This document shows, piece by piece, positions 1-11,011 of a DNA stretch of 64,000 nt (positions within the stretch are counted from its first letter, which is position 1; each line of letters starts with the position of its first letter). The notes beneath the pieces are model-generated. The model made no database searches. It worked only from the letters and a program-made list of their open reading frames with translations, and was not told where the DNA came from. Made by a program: the position numbers and the translations under genes. This DNA is from Bedellia somnulentella (lineage: Eukaryota > Arthropoda > Insecta > Lepidoptera > Bedelliidae), in the NCBI GenBank assembly GCA_963576735.1, contig OY755177.1, positions 4,650,001 through 4,714,000 of the forward strand. Reading direction: 5' to 3'.

Positions 1-419
1 TAGTAGCATATCGGCTCACAATTGCTTTTGTTTTTGCAAGTGCTATTGTTCACCTATTTCTGAAAAAAAATCAAGCTTGTATCTCAACAATTGATGTCCC
101 TGTGACCAATAATGTCAAATAAGCCAAGGTTTAACAAAAAAATATGAAAAAAATCATATCTCGAAAACTACAAAAAGTCGCAGAACATACATGGGGGTAA
201 TTCGGGTACCCCTAGGGGTATTCTGTCCTTGGACTTCCGCTTGTCACTATTTCTTGGGACACCCTGTAAAAAGACTAACCCACCAAAAACTTTCTGTAAA
301 AAACTAGCCAATTCTCGATAGAGCTGCTTGTTTATCTCTAAAAAGTAATGAAATCTAAAAATAAGTGGAACCACGTCTAAGGTTCCTTACTGCGACTTCA
401 CGACTTCTCAAATCTTTAA
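1..419. other. no gene recognised
   Basis: AT-rich sequence without a convincing reading frame, RNA gene or repeat that I can place. Short minus-strand ORFs here lack any recognisable domain. Confidence 0.4.
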
Positions 420-549
420 AATAAACGAAAAAACTATTAAATGTGTAAATAAATACGCTACCGGGATTTAAAATACAGCCAGCGCCATCTAGTGACGAGT
501 AGTGGTACTAATGCTAAATAACGTGAGCGAAGCCGCGGCTGAGTGCTAG
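420..549 (+). mobile_element. Helitron 3' terminus fragment
   Basis: The stretch ends GCGAAGCCGCGGCTGAGTGCTAG followed by T in split form: a GC-rich short hairpin (GAAGCCGCGGCT) a few bases before CTAG at 546-549, then T at 550. This is the usual 3' end of lepidopteran non-autonomous Helitrons (hairpin, CTAG, host T). The 5' end is not recognised. Sequence from 650 to about 1110 has the feel of old Helitron interior but I cannot prove it. Confidence 0.4.
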
Positions 550-1116
550 TACATAAATAATAATAATTATTGGACTGAATATTTTTATTTTTAAAGTAGA
601 AAACGGTTAATCGACTACTATTCCTCGTAAATACGCTTATTATAGTTTGGCAGAGCTCTTATTATGTTTTCTCATCAGCGTCACCAGGTAGTCCAGATCT
701 TCCATAAACCTTGTCCTGATAGTTTTTTCTTTATGTGGGCGTTTAAATTTACCTCTGTACCAAATTTCAGCTCTCTAGGTCTATGGGAAGTACTAGTTCT
801 ATTTTGATGATCAGTGAGTCAGTCAGTGTCGAAAATGCGAAACTTTGCATTAGCTTAACTTCGGAATTAATTGATCTACCGACTTGAAATTTTGGATTTC
901 AAGTAAGTGATTACGAATTTCTAGGTGGCTAAAATTTCAGCGTTTTAATCTTATCCAGAGGTTTCTAATGGGGCCCTGAAAATGTGGCAAAGCGGTTCCA
1001 GAAAAGGATGGTACGGCAGTGTTTGCTTCGCGCTCGACTTGGCGGGGGCACTGCCGTGCCCGCCGATTAAAAAAAATCGTGAATATATATTTTTTATTAA
1101 TGGAAGGTAATGTGAG

Positions 1117-1325
1117 TAGAAGACGACCACGGAGGACACACCTAGACCAAATAGTGCTAGTGTGCTCAAAAAGACCGGCGTCCGAAGTATGAAGAATAAA
1201 AGAGCATGTATGAGAAGAATGATGAATGTAACAGAAGCAAGAGAAATTTGCCTGGATCGTACAAAGTGGCGATCTATAGTCTCTGCCTACCCCAATGGTA
1301 ACAATGGGCGTAAGTACAAGTAAGG
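1117..1325 (+). mobile_element. RTE-frag: 3' end of a non-LTR LINE
   Basis: Conceptual translation gives the C-terminus of an endonuclease/reverse-transcriptase LINE protein: a basic RRPRRTHLDQI segment, then KNKRACMRRMMNV, and finally DRTKWRSIVSAYPNGN, interrupted by frameshifts. It ends with GGGCGTAAGTACAAG, a decayed version of the GCGTGAGTATATGTATG tail. The same 3' end recurs at least ten times in the window on both strands. Clade assignment to RTE is from the W-R-S-x-V-S-A-Y-P motif and is an inference. Confidence 0.65.
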
Positions 1326-1394
1326 AAGTAATTTTTATTAAATTATTCCTAATTCATTCAACTATTGTGATGGTTTGCAAAAAAAAAACACAAT

Positions 1395-1488
1395 ACTGCC
1401 AATCTCGCTAGATCCCGAAATTGGCGAGATAGCGCGAGATTGGCAGTCTCAACTCGCGGATCTCGCTTGAACTCCTATCTCGCGAGAT
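1395..1488. repeat. inverted repeat and CGCGAGAT cluster
   Basis: A 14-bp perfect inverted repeat (ACTGCCAATCTCGC at 1395-1408 against 1434-1447) is followed by further GCGAGAT/ATCTCGC motifs and a 12-bp palindrome ATCTCGCGAGAT at 1477-1488. The GC content is well above the surroundings. Its role is unknown. Confidence 0.6.
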
Positions 1489-1547
1489 TTGCATCCCCTA
1501 CACACAACACAATTTCTTCTCTAGACTTCGAAAAATAACTAAAAATT

Positions 1548-1795
1548 TCTGTTCTGAAGCTCTGGCTGCCGCTGCGCGGCTGAGGATCTATAGCCGCGAG
1601 TATATGTATGTAACGACTAAGAGTATCGGGGCTTTAAAAAAAACATGGGCGATGCGGTTGGAAACCCACCATCAAAAACCTTTACTTTGCAATCTTTTCC
1701 CTTCTCAACTTCCAAAAGTAGCTCAGGAATTTCTTATTCCGAAGCTCTGGCTACCCCTCCTTGGGATTTATAGTCGTAAGCAATGTATGCAAAAT
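1548..1795 (+). mobile_element. SINE-A, two truncated copies in tandem
   Basis: First a 3' fragment (about 1548-1610) with GAAGCTCTGGCTGCC and the tail GCCGCGAGTATATGTATG, then a 5'-truncated copy beginning at CGACTAAGAGTATCGG that runs through GGGCGATGCGGTTGGA to a decayed tail. Both are diverged from the young copies elsewhere. Confidence 0.7.
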
Positions 1796-2707
1796 TATTT
1801 ATAATAACTATCGCTTCTAAAGCCAAATAAAAATCATTTAAACAGTATCCAAAAGCTACAAATCCGCGCTCATAAGCACTCCAAAGTAAAAGCAGCATCG
1901 AATACCGTATAGCAGCCTGACTTCGCGAGTCGACGAGTGAGAAGCTCCTGTTGTAAACTTTTGCGGCAGACGCGCTCCAAACTTTTCTGTACACAAAGTA
2001 TGCAATATCATACCTGCAGGAAACATGGGATGACCGTTAAGATGCATGAGTAAAAAAGAAAACTTTTAAAAAGTACAAAATTTATAAAAAGTTGTTGGTG
2101 ACAAGAAGGATGAAACTATTTGGTACACGTATAACAGAATTGAGGAATTTAAAGTGTGTGCTAATCATTATCAGCCACCATCTTTAGCTTACTTCACTTA
2201 ACTTTCTTCTTTCTTCAAAAGTGGCAAAGGAATTTTTCCTTTTACTTTTCAAGTTTACTTAGTCTTCTTTCAAAAGTAAATGAGAATTTTCTGACTGAAA
2301 ACTATATCAACAGTGGGATACATAGCTGCGGTAAGGTGAGGTGAGTGATAATCATATATCTTATACTGATTTGATTTGATTAAAATGATCATGTGTATAT
2401 TGTTGCTGTGAGTAAAGTCTCAAACAAATAAATATTAAATACTGTCATTGCCACTTGTGGTCATTTTACAGTTAGGTTGGTGGTGCTGTGCAATAATAAT
2501 CCATGGTTGAAAAACAATTCTCAGCCTTTGGCGTGTCTTTGGATATAGAAAGCTAAAACATGTCAAAGTACGTCAATTTCCAAAATTTTAGGGCAAATTA
2601 CTCAATTATTTAAACTCAACAATAATGAATTAAATACAAAAAAGTTTATTTCTGGAGAGTCGCCTCGCAAAACCGTTCGTAGCAAATAATTAAAACGCTA
2701 ATTCAAT

Positions 2708-3157
2708 ATGGCAAGTGTTTCAGAATCTTACTTGTGGAATTGCCTGACGCTGAGCGACGACTGCCTATTCTTTTCAAAAACGGATCCAAATTTATTTTAT
2801 TTCGGTATTACTGTCGTAAGCATGTATGGACTATTTTTGGTATTGTTCTTAACAAATCTAAGATTTTGGTGGTACCCAGAAAAACTACACCGTGAGGTGG
2901 ACAACAATTTGATTGACATTAAAAAAAAGATCAAAAAGGCGCAAGAAGACGAAGAGAAATTACTCACAATCGAAGAGCAAGCAAAAATACAGTTAAATAA
3001 ATGTAAAAAGTACCACCAAATGGTGAAAGTTTTAAGGAAAATGAAAAACTATGATGCTAATCAGTTCTACACATTAACAGCTAACGTTTGCAACAACATT
3101 GGCGCAGATTCCGAGGACTGTATACTCGAGGAACAAGACAGTATATTACAAGACTAG
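2708..3157 (+). CDS. small single-pass membrane protein with coiled coil, unknown function
   Basis: An intact 149-codon reading frame with no intron. The ATG sits in the context AATATGG, and an AATAAA polyadenylation signal follows the stop within about 20 bases (near 3176). Residues 28-50 form one strongly hydrophobic segment (FYFGITVVSMYGLFLVLFL) ended by NLRFWW. Residues 60-115 are charged and heptad-like (DIKKKIKKAQEDEEKLL), suggesting a cytosolic coiled coil. The tail is acidic. I do not recognise the family. The composition, codon use and clean start/stop argue for a real host gene or a retrocopy of one rather than chance. No other member of a pathway is nearby. The absence of an intron is the one feature that could point to retroposition. 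Confidence 0.7.
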   Translation: MASVSESYLWNCLTLSDDCLFFSKTDPNLFYFGITVVSMYGLFLVLFLTNLRFWWYPEKLHREVDNNLIDIKKKIKKAQEDEEKLLTIEEQAKIQLNKCKKYHQMVKVLRKMKNYDANQFYTLTANVCNNIGADSEDCILEEQDSILQD

Positions 3158-3581
3158 TGTCGTTACCTCATTCAAATAAATAATTTAAAATGTAATGTAC
3201 CTATTTAACTGTGGTATGTAAGTTTTACGTTAATAGGTCCCTCGTAATGAAAATTACTATACGCATGTTTCCATCCTGTCCTGAGATTGCTGCAGCTTGA
3301 TAATAGTCCACCATATGTTTGGTGACCACCTATATTGATTAATCCAGACAGACGGGATCACTTTATTTTATTTGTGAAATATGAATGGCTGAGGACAATC
3401 TTATACTTTTATATGTTCGATACAGAAAAAGGAAATGTTGTGAACTAATCATTACGATACAATAAGTCTGAATCTTGTTTCTTTACAGTGTCCTTGTTTA
3501 GTATTTGTAGAAGTAAAATATAACTACTGCAATGTAATAAATGATTTTATTTTATTAATACTGAAAAATAATGTAAATTGT

Positions 3582-3722
3582 CGGCTAAAAATAGCACTAT
3601 CCCATTTCTTCCGCGACTAAGGGTATCGGAACTTACCCTCCAAAAGCGGCTGAAGAATTGTTTGATTCTGAAGCTCTGGCCACACTTTTTAGAGATTAAT
3701 AGGCGTAAGTATATGTATGTAT
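3582..3722 (+). mobile_element. SINE-A, internally deleted and diverged
   Basis: Begins TCGGCTAAAAATAGCACTA, jumps from the CGACTAAGGGTATCGG region to CAAAAGCGGCTGAAGAA, and ends GGCGTAAGTATATGTATG. The middle (the GATGCGGTTGGAGACC box) is missing. Confidence 0.65.
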
Positions 3723-4042
3723 ATAACATATAATTTTTCCCATATCTTTATTTTTTACTTGCATCTTCATAAGAATTTACCCATACTTGACAATTCCAGT
3801 TTATAAAAAATACATCATTAGTAATCGTAAACTCTGTGAGATTATAGCTGATATTTAAAACTTGGGTATTTAGTAGAAGCCTATTTCGAGCTGTAGACGT
3901 CTATGGATTAATATAATGATCACCTAAACAGCCTACAATCATTAATTGAATGAACAGGAAACCAGAACAGGAGGCCTAGCACTAGCGCTATTTCATCATC
4001 ACCATATCGGTTAGAATGAACTGACAGTATACGATACTAAGT

Positions 4043-4544
4043 AATTCGGTATGCAAAGTTTTTTTTTGGTATTTATTAAATATTTTTATCCGATAGTAAA
4101 CACGAAAATAAAAGACTAATTTGAATATTTTCCATTTAAAATGAGTTATTGTAAAGTTATGATTTTTTAAAGATTGTTTAACTTTTGTACTTAATGACGT
4201 CATCGATCGATAAAATCACGTAGCGACATGCAAATGAAGCGAAATGTTTTATAAAATGTTGCTGATTGCAAAACATATCACGAATTTGTGATGCCAAATG
4301 AAATTATTACGATATTATACTAAACAAACCTATGATTTTCGATATTTTATTAATAAACTGCAAAACTGCATGTCTTTGAAACAACATTGAAGGTCAAACA
4401 CTGTTACAGTTTTTTGATAAAATAACAGTCATCTTAGCTTCAATTGATATAATTTCAAGAAAATATTGTTTATAATTATAACCATAATATCTCGAAATGG
4501 TTTTGTAATCAGCATCACCTTAGTAAAACTTTGCATACCGAATT
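4043..4544. mobile_element. candidate MITE with 20-bp terminal inverted repeats
   Basis: AATTCGGTATGCAAAGTTTT at 4043-4062 is exactly complementary to 4525-4544. The 460-bp interior is AT-rich without coding potential. It contains the palindrome TGACGTCA (about 4193-4200). I cannot find a clear target-site duplication, so the element type is not assigned. Confidence 0.45.
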
Positions 4545-5084
4545 GCAAAAAGAGATGACTGTTTTATACCACGTGATATCTAGTTAAGAGGTCGCTTGTA
4601 CTAGCTATGCAAAACAGATAATCATACTTTAAATATCCATCGTATTTCACGATAACAAAACTAATTACACACAAACTCTGCCGAATAAATTGTCATAACC
4701 ATAGCTGATGGTAAACTTTGATTAAAAGTAAATTATCGGGAAGTGAAGTATGAGTTAAGTTATACCTAAACGAGTCTAAGTGACAGCAGGAAGGCGACTG
4801 CTTAAAGTTAAGCAATTAAGAAGAGGCTAAATGTTCGGATCGTAGCTTACTTGTTCCCGGCCTCGAAAACTATCTTCATTACACAGACGCTGTAAACTCT
4901 TAAGATATATTCAGTGCAGATAACTCGTGCAAGCAAAAATGCGCTCGCAAACCTAGAGCATAGTGCGATTATTTCTCCGTATATGGAACAAAAACTAGAT
5001 ATATGTTAGTTTATAGGACGGCCGTGTAAGACGTTTGTAAACCAAATATAAAGCGTTCTTCGGACCGAAGGCGAAAGTCCGTAT

Positions 5085-5222
5085 TGAAGAGAATCAAAGA
5101 GCATGCATGAGAAGAATGATGAATGTAACAGAAGCAAGCGAGATTTCTCTGGATCGTACAAAATTGCGATGAAAAGTCTCTGCCTACTCCATTTGGAACA
5201 ACGGGTGTGAGTATAAGTAATT
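5085..5222 (+). mobile_element. RTE-frag
   Basis: Contains AAAGAGCATGCATGAGAAG, GATCGTACAAAATTGCGATG and TCTCTGCCTACTCC, ending GTGTGAGTATAAGTAA. It is a diverged 3' end of the same LINE as at 1117-1325. Confidence 0.65.
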
Positions 5223-5375
5223 AAATAAGATGTTCTGAACCGTTTAGTGATAGCTTAAAATAAGACTATCCCTCAACTCAAACTCAGAAGATCACGCTGT
5301 TTATCCGCGAAGGGTTTGGAAGAGGTACTAATACTTCTGTACATAACGTGACATTGTCACCTGGTGTTCAAAGTA

Positions 5376-5625
5376 GTTCAAAATTAGCTGTGTAGTGTCG
5401 GTTAAGAATAGCACTACCCCATTTCTTCCGGTGGGTGTACGTAAGAGGCGACTAACGGTTTTGGGGCTTTTGAGGGATTTTTGGGCGATGTGGTTGGAGA
5501 CCCATCACCAACAACCTTTATTTCACCATCTTTTCCCCACACAACTTCCAAAAGTGGCTGAGGAATTTCTGATTCCTTAGCTCTGGCTACCCCTTCTAGG
5601 GATTTATAGCCGTGAGTATATGTAT
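5376..5625 (+). mobile_element. SINE-A, nearly full length, with target duplication
   Basis: The element proper starts CTGTGTAGTGTCGG at 5388 and ends GCCGTGAGTATATGTAT. It is flanked by the 12-bp direct repeat GTGTTCAAAGTA (5364-5375 and 5626-5637), so it arrived by target-primed retrotransposition. Twelve unexplained bases (5376-5387) lie between the left repeat and the head. It sits inside SINE-B. Confidence 0.85.
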
Positions 5626-5692
5626 GTGTTCAAAGTACCCACGTTTTGCTTGGACAGTGTGCTCGCGTGTGTTGTACTGTGATCATCTGTCA

Positions 5693-5836
5693 TACATACA
5701 TACATATACTCACGCCATTAGTTCCCATTGGGGTAGGCAGAGACTATTGATCGCCACTTCGTACGATCCTGACAAACCTCTATAGCTTTGTTTACATCCA
5801 TCAATCTTGTCATACATGCTCTTTTATTTACCTTTT
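5693..5836 (-). mobile_element. RTE-frag with 11-bp target duplication
   Basis: The minus strand carries ...TCTCTGCCTACCCCAATGG followed by the tail TGGCGTGAGTATATGTATG. The direct repeat ATCATCTGTCA flanks it (5682-5692 and 5837-5847). It is a severely 5'-truncated LINE insertion into SINE-B. Confidence 0.8.
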
Positions 5837-6772
5837 ATCATCTGTCACTGGCTTTGTAAAATAATTGTATGTTCTTTGCCATGTTTGTTGTCGCTGCTGG
5901 TGGTGAATGAATAAATAAGTACAACTCAGCCATATTGGTTTCATTAAGCTGTTTCCATCACTATTTACAACAATCGTAAATTATTTTTTGACACAATTAT
6001 GACTATAGAAAAGACAAATTACTGTAGGCTTGACCTAGGATTTGAAGCCACTGTTAAGCCGCACTATCATAACATAGTGCTGCGCCTTTCCCAAAGGGTT
6101 GGTAAAGAATATAATTAAAGGACTGTATTTTATAGGTAGCGACATCTGGTGTGGAAGTATGGACATTAAAACCATCAGAGGCATATTGATATGTTAAGTT
6201 AGATCTTGCTATTGCTCAACAGATGTCGCTAGTAATTATGTAATATAGAATATTCTCGATCAATGTAAAATAACCTCCCAAACCCTGGACGTCAGCGCAT
6301 TCCCAACTATACGAATAATCAGCCACTCATGTCTACTTGAAAGGCTGTGTTCTACTCATTGAGCTTTCACGGGTATCATGTTTTCAGAGTTGTAGATTAA
6401 ATATAAATCAAGGTATTTCTTTCAAAAGAATAAGTAATTCTTCGTATACTTTATTTTTTCATTTAACCACGTTGTCAAGCAATGTTAACATCAAGTTAAC
6501 ACGATGAAAATGGCTACTGATTTTCAGAGGCTCAGTATCGACACGGTCTGATTTCAATTAACCATTTGACATAACATTTGAACAATTAATTCGATATTTC
6601 ACTATTAGCTTACCTAATGCTTTTCACTTGAACCGAGTCGTTTAATAGAATGATACTCATCACGTCGTTTAGAAAATAATAGAATTTCTCTTAGCACACC
6701 GAGAAATAAAATATTTACAAAAATATAGAACAATCCTACTGGTTATAAACATAACATACATAAAAATAAACA

Positions 6773-6960
6773 TAAACGTTCACGTCGAATTTCCAGAAAG
6801 GATTGGCAGAGGCACTAATACTTCTGAACATCACGTGAGTTTGTCACCTGGTGTTCAGAGTACCCACGTTTTGCATGGACAGTGTACTCACGTGATAGGG
6901 GGCAGGCCTATCGCCGTTTTGTACGAATACTCACGATGTTTTCCCTCACCGTTAACAACC
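6773..6960 (-). mobile_element. SINE-B body, 5'-truncated
   Basis: The body is recognisable from GGATTGGCAGAGGCACTAA, CACCTGGTGTTCAGAG, GCATGGACAGTGTACTC and AGGCCTATCGCCGTTTTG. It lacks the tRNA-like head. A SINE-A tail abuts its right end. Confidence 0.75.
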
Positions 6961-6972
6961 AAAAAAAATTAA

Positions 6973-7222
6973 CCACACATACATACATACATATACTCAC
7001 GGCTATATTTCCCTAGAATGGGTAGCCAGAGCTTTGGAATTATAAATTCCTCAGCCACTTTTGGAAGTTTAGTGGGGAAAAGATGGTAAAAATAAAGGTT
7101 TTTAGTGATGGGTCTCCAACCGCATCGCCCAAAAATCCCTAAAAGCCCCAATACCGTTAGTCGCCTCTTACGTACACCCACCGGAAGAAATTGGGTAGTG
7201 CTATTCTAAGCCGGCACTACAC
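6973..7222 (-). mobile_element. SINE-A, full length
   Basis: On the minus strand it begins GCTGTGTAGTGCCGGC and ends with four TATG units. It contains GGTTGGAGACCC, an approximate Pol III B box (consensus GGTTCGANNCC). The ORF across it is a by-product of the repeat and occurs in other copies as well. Confidence 0.9.
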
Positions 7223-7331
7223 AGCAAACACACATACATACTACATACATACTATGAAGTATAATTGGCGGTTTTAACCTAAAGTCGCCTTCACCGGTAA
7301 CGCTGTATATCCTGGCAAATACCCAAAAACC

Positions 7332-7595
7332 TAATAAATAAAGAATAAATAAAGGAAAGAAAAATTTCGACACAGGAGGGAATCGAACCCGCGACCTCGG
7401 GTATACGCCCCCGTCGCTGTGCCAATTGAGCTACCGTGTCAATGGCTGCAAGCGCGAAATTCTATCCTTTATTTCTTTTACACGTTTAAGTAGTGTTTGC
7501 GTTTCCTACCTCCGAATTTTACTAATTCGGAAGGCCACTTGTCTACCTTTTCAGATAGAATGCAAAATGTTGAAAACGCCTAACTATCACATAAT
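7332..7595 (-). mobile_element. SINE-C, single-unit copy with internal tRNA-like core
   Basis: Minus strand 5' to 3': ATTATGTGATAGTTAGGCG, about 150 bases of leader, then a tRNA-like core (7369-7440) with acceptor ends GACACGG/TGTGTC, A box TAGCTCAATTGGC and B box GGTTCGATTCC, then CTTTCCTTTATTTATTC and a final TTATTAG. The tRNA-like part lies inside the element rather than at its 5' end. A CA insertion/deletion pattern in the anticodon arm makes it unlikely to be a working tRNA gene. Confidence 0.75.
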
Positions 7596-7600
7596 ACGGA

Positions 7601-7783
7601 GGTGACGAGGCGACTAAGAATATTGGGGCTATTAAAGTTATTTTTGGGCGATGCGGTTGGAGACTCATCATCACCAAAAACTTTACTTTACATACTTTTC
7701 CCCACTCAATTTCTAAAAGTGGCTGAGGAATTTCTTATTTCGAAGCTCTGGCTACCCCTTCTAGGGATCTATAGCCGTGAGTA
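7601..7783 (+). mobile_element. SINE-A, 5'-truncated
   Basis: Starts in GAGGCGACTAAGAATATTGG directly after SINE-C and ends GCCGTGAGTAGCAATG, so the TATG tail is lost. Confidence 0.75.
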
Positions 7784-7822
7784 GCAATGCCGGCATATCT
7801 GCGCCAAAGATGTAGCAAGTTA

Positions 7823-8130
7823 CTTACTTATACTCACGCCCATTATTCCCATTGGGGTAGGCAGAGACTATCGATCGCCACTCAGTTTAGTACGATCTTG
7901 ACAAACCTCACTTGCTTCCCTTACATTCATTTTTCTTCTCATACATGCTCTTTTATTCTTCTCACTTCGGACCCCCGCCTTTATAAGAACGTTTTCTATC
8001 TGGTCTAGAAACGTTTTACGAGGCCGTCCTCTACTAACAATCCCATCCACATTGGCTCTATATATCTCTTTCGCTACTTTATTTTCATCCATCCTCTCTA
8101 TGTGCCCAAACCACCTCAGCGAGTTGTGTA
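7823..8130 (-). mobile_element. RTE-frag, longest copy in the window
   Basis: The minus-strand frame 8092-7868 reads MDENKVAKEIYRANVDG, then SRGRPRKTFLDQIENV, KNKRACMRRKMNVREA and CQDRTK. This is the C-terminal region of a LINE polyprotein, frameshifted before the final SAYPNGN motif. Upstream bases continue as coding-like sequence (W-F-G-H-I-E-R-M type, about 8093-8130). It is a decayed 3' piece with no reverse-transcriptase core. Confidence 0.75.
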
Positions 8131-8599
8131 AAGATGGTAAAATAAGTGACTTTAGTGATAAAGTTTCCAGCTACATTGTCCGTCAACTGCTTAAAAAGCC
8201 CCAACTTCTTTGGTCACCTAATCATTGAAGAATATTGGATATTTCTTTATTTCAAGTATTTTTATCATAGTTGGTTCATACAATAGTTATATAGTAGTTT
8301 AACCACAGCTAGTTCGTGGCAATCGAATTCGATTATGTTTGCATTGCTACAATGATTTCAAGTGGTTCCTCTTTAAAGTGAAGCAAAGGATTGCTCCTCC
8401 TGCTAGCATAGCCCGGACCAGAATGGAACTGGGTATAGACACTTGGATAGGCGCCAACTGTTTGTGAGAAGATTGACTTTATATTCGATTTCGTTGGTGC
8501 GCGTACGAAGCTTAGTTTGCTGGAGATTTTAACAGTGGAATTTTAATTTGCAGCAGCAGTTATTAGATATTTCGGCATATCATGCAAGTATGCAAGCAT

Positions 8600-8855
8600 G
8601 CTGTGTAGTGTCGGCTTAGAATAGCACTACCCCTTTCCTTCCGGTGGGTGTACGTAAGAGGCGTCTTACGGTATTGGGGATTTTAAAGGGATTTATGGGC
8701 GATGCGGTTGGAGATCCATCACCAACAACCTTTATTTTACCATCTTTTACTAACGCAACTTCCAAAAGTGGCTGAGGAATTTCTAATTTGTTAGCTCTGG
8801 CTACCCCTTCTAGGGATTTATAGCCGTGAGTATATGTATGTATTTATGTATGTAT
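8600..8855 (+). mobile_element. SINE-A, full length
   Basis: Runs from GCTGTGTAGTGTCGGC to GCCGTGAGTATATGTATG with an irregular TATG tail. ATCATGCAAG occurs on both sides (near 8578 and after the tail), a probable target duplication with some filler on the left. Confidence 0.85.
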
Positions 8856-8993
8856 CATGCAAGAATGTAGTTGTAGCAACTTACCTGAATTAGAGAAAAC
8901 AATATTTTTTTTCAATTACAATATATTATTAGTTTCTATTACAATATATTATTAGTCGCAGGATTCATTACATAATGGATTGGAAAAAATAAT

Positions 8994-9095
8994 TAAAATA
9001 CATACTCACGACTATAAATACCAAAAAAGGGTAGCCTGAGAAATTAGTGAGACGTTTTTGGAAGTGGAAGAGCTAGTAAAATGAAGGTACACAGC
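8994..9095 (-). mobile_element. SINE-A, 3' fragment
   Basis: Only the tail side (ACATACTCACGACTATAAAT) and about 60 further bases are recognisable, with internal deletions. Confidence 0.5.
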
Positions 9096-9099
9096 AATT

Positions 9100-10440
9100 G
9101 TAATATTTTGACGTAATAACATCCTTAAAAAGTCACTTTCAGCAATATCTTTCTTGCAAGATAGGCCGACTTATTGTTCAATTTCAATTAGTTTTGAATT
9201 ATTTCTATAGATGGCGCGGTGTATTCTCAAAAAATATTCTCAGATCTGATTCGTTAGTTTTCTGTTTGACTTTAATTAGTAGTTATAATAAATAATAGTA
9301 AAAATAGTAGTAATCATTCGATTTCATTCGCAAAGGAATTCATTATTATTAGTTTTCTTATCTAATCCTATTGTAAAATTATTATTTGTTTACCAATTTC
9401 ACAAACAACTAATATTTTTTTACAATTTTACAGAATGACATTATCGCTGTATCTGTAGCCTCTTAAGGTCACAACTGTGAACGTTGTTACCAGGGTGCGG
9501 CTATTTAAAAAACCAATGAGTATCATGACAAAAAATTTACTAATCTAACAACCAAAAGACTGCCGGCAATAGATCGCTTCTAACGATTCAAAAACATTTA
9601 GACTAAAAATATGCTATGTGCAAAGAAACAGTTTTACTACTTTAGTCAATTTATTCTCACAGCAATGATCTCAAACGCTTCAGAATTATTTGTTGTTGAA
9701 TATATTTTTTCACGAAATCTCCAGTAACTTTTAACTTCCTTTTATCTTAGTATGCTCGTGCTTGTCTCACAGGCTTGCCCGCGCTCTATCTTGGACGAAA
9801 TCAGTTTGTTACGCTTTTATAAAGTTTTTGATGAAGTCTGATCGCTAACCTATTGTGTCCATTTTAGCTACAATATTCTAAAATTGATTCAATATTTATG
9901 TAAGTAGGTATCTTTTTTAGATGCTGGATTATGGAATACAATGTGATATTCTGTGCATAGTTTCTTTGTGCTTACTTGAATTTAATCAAAAATATTGGAA
10001 GAGCGTTTAGTTGAAAGTAAATTTTTATAGCCCACTTTGAGAAATTTCCTACTTGGAGTATTTAAACTAACTATTCATTATTTTACAAGCACACGTCATT
10101 GTTATATAGAAATTAAGAATAAGCCATTTACGCCGCAACACATATTTATAAACCGCTTTGTTATTAATTTAAGTTCAGTTTAATACAAGAAATTATACCA
10201 TACACTTGTCGTTTCATTAACTCCGTATAATATCAAGAAAGATCAATCTTATCAAGTTTCTTGTACATTGGAAATGTGAAAGAGATGGCAGTTTATAAAC
10301 CACGAGCTATAATATACAAGCTACTATATAGCTGCTATATAGTTTAAGTGGCTTGCATCTTTTCTTCAATTAATGCAAATCAAAAATCAAAATCAATGCA
10401 ATCAAAAGATTGCGATTGCGATATTTAGAATACACCTACT
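9100..10440. other. unannotated intergenic stretch
   Basis: AT-rich sequence with no supported gene, RNA or repeat. No long ORF is present on either strand. Confidence 0.5.
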
Positions 10441-10462
10441 TTTCGTGTGCCTAATTTAATGT

Positions 10463-10712
10463 CGTACATACATACATATACTCACGGTTATATTTCCCTG
10501 GAAGGGGTAGCCAAAGCTAAGGAATTATAAATTCCTCAGCCACTTTTGGAAGTTGAGTGGGGAAAAGATGGTAAAAATAAAGGTTTTTGGTGATGGGTCT
10601 CCAACCGCATCGCCCAAAAATCCAATAAAAAGCCTTAATACCCTTAGTCGCCTCTTACGACACCCATGGGTAGAAAGGGGTAGCGACATTCTAAGCCGGC
10701 ACTACACGGCTT
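10463..10712 (-). mobile_element. SINE-A, full length
   Basis: Minus strand: GCCGTGTAGTGCCGGC to a GTATATGTATGTATG tail. It belongs to the sub-type with TCGCTACCCCTTTCTACCC near the head, shared with the copy at 16.5 kb. Confidence 0.9.
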
Positions 10713-10739
10713 AATGTCTTACAAAGTGGTATTCAATAA

Positions 10740-10985
10740 TCGTATGGCGTATAAGAATGTATGTAATACAATATGCTCAAAGTAGTAGACACCGTAATTC
10801 CGAACCTCTATCTAAACCGAAAGTTGAGGTTTGTAATTGTAGTTTAAGTTATCAAGTTATAAGATAGTTAAGTGCCTACCTACCTACTTATTCTTAACCG
10901 CCCAATATAATTCTGTGTAAAACTGTCCATTTATTTATCTAAATATGTTATGTTTGGTGTGCAATAAAGAGTTTTTCTATTTTAT
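10740..10985 (+). mobile_element. LINE 3' UTR fragment
   Basis: Ends GTGTGCAATAAAGAGTTTTTC followed by TATT-rich sequence. The same 3' end (polyadenylation-like CAATAAAGAGTT plus a short tandem tail) closes the Jockey/CR1-type fragment at 58.6-59.6 kb. Confidence 0.5.
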
Positions 10986-11011
10986 TCAATTCTACCTAAG
11001 CTCATAGCTAC

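Larger units (their letters stand above)
5290..6095 (-). mobile_element. SINE-B copy carrying two nested insertions
   Basis: Reading the minus strand, a degenerate tRNA-like head lies near 6035-6090 (a decayed B box about TTCAAATCC). It is followed by the long body and ends near CGCGGATAAACAGC around 5295. The body (GGTGTTCA...GTACCCACGTTTTGC) is interrupted by a SINE-A at 5376-5625 and by an RTE-frag at 5693-5836, each with its own target duplication. It is therefore older than both families. Confidence 0.6.
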
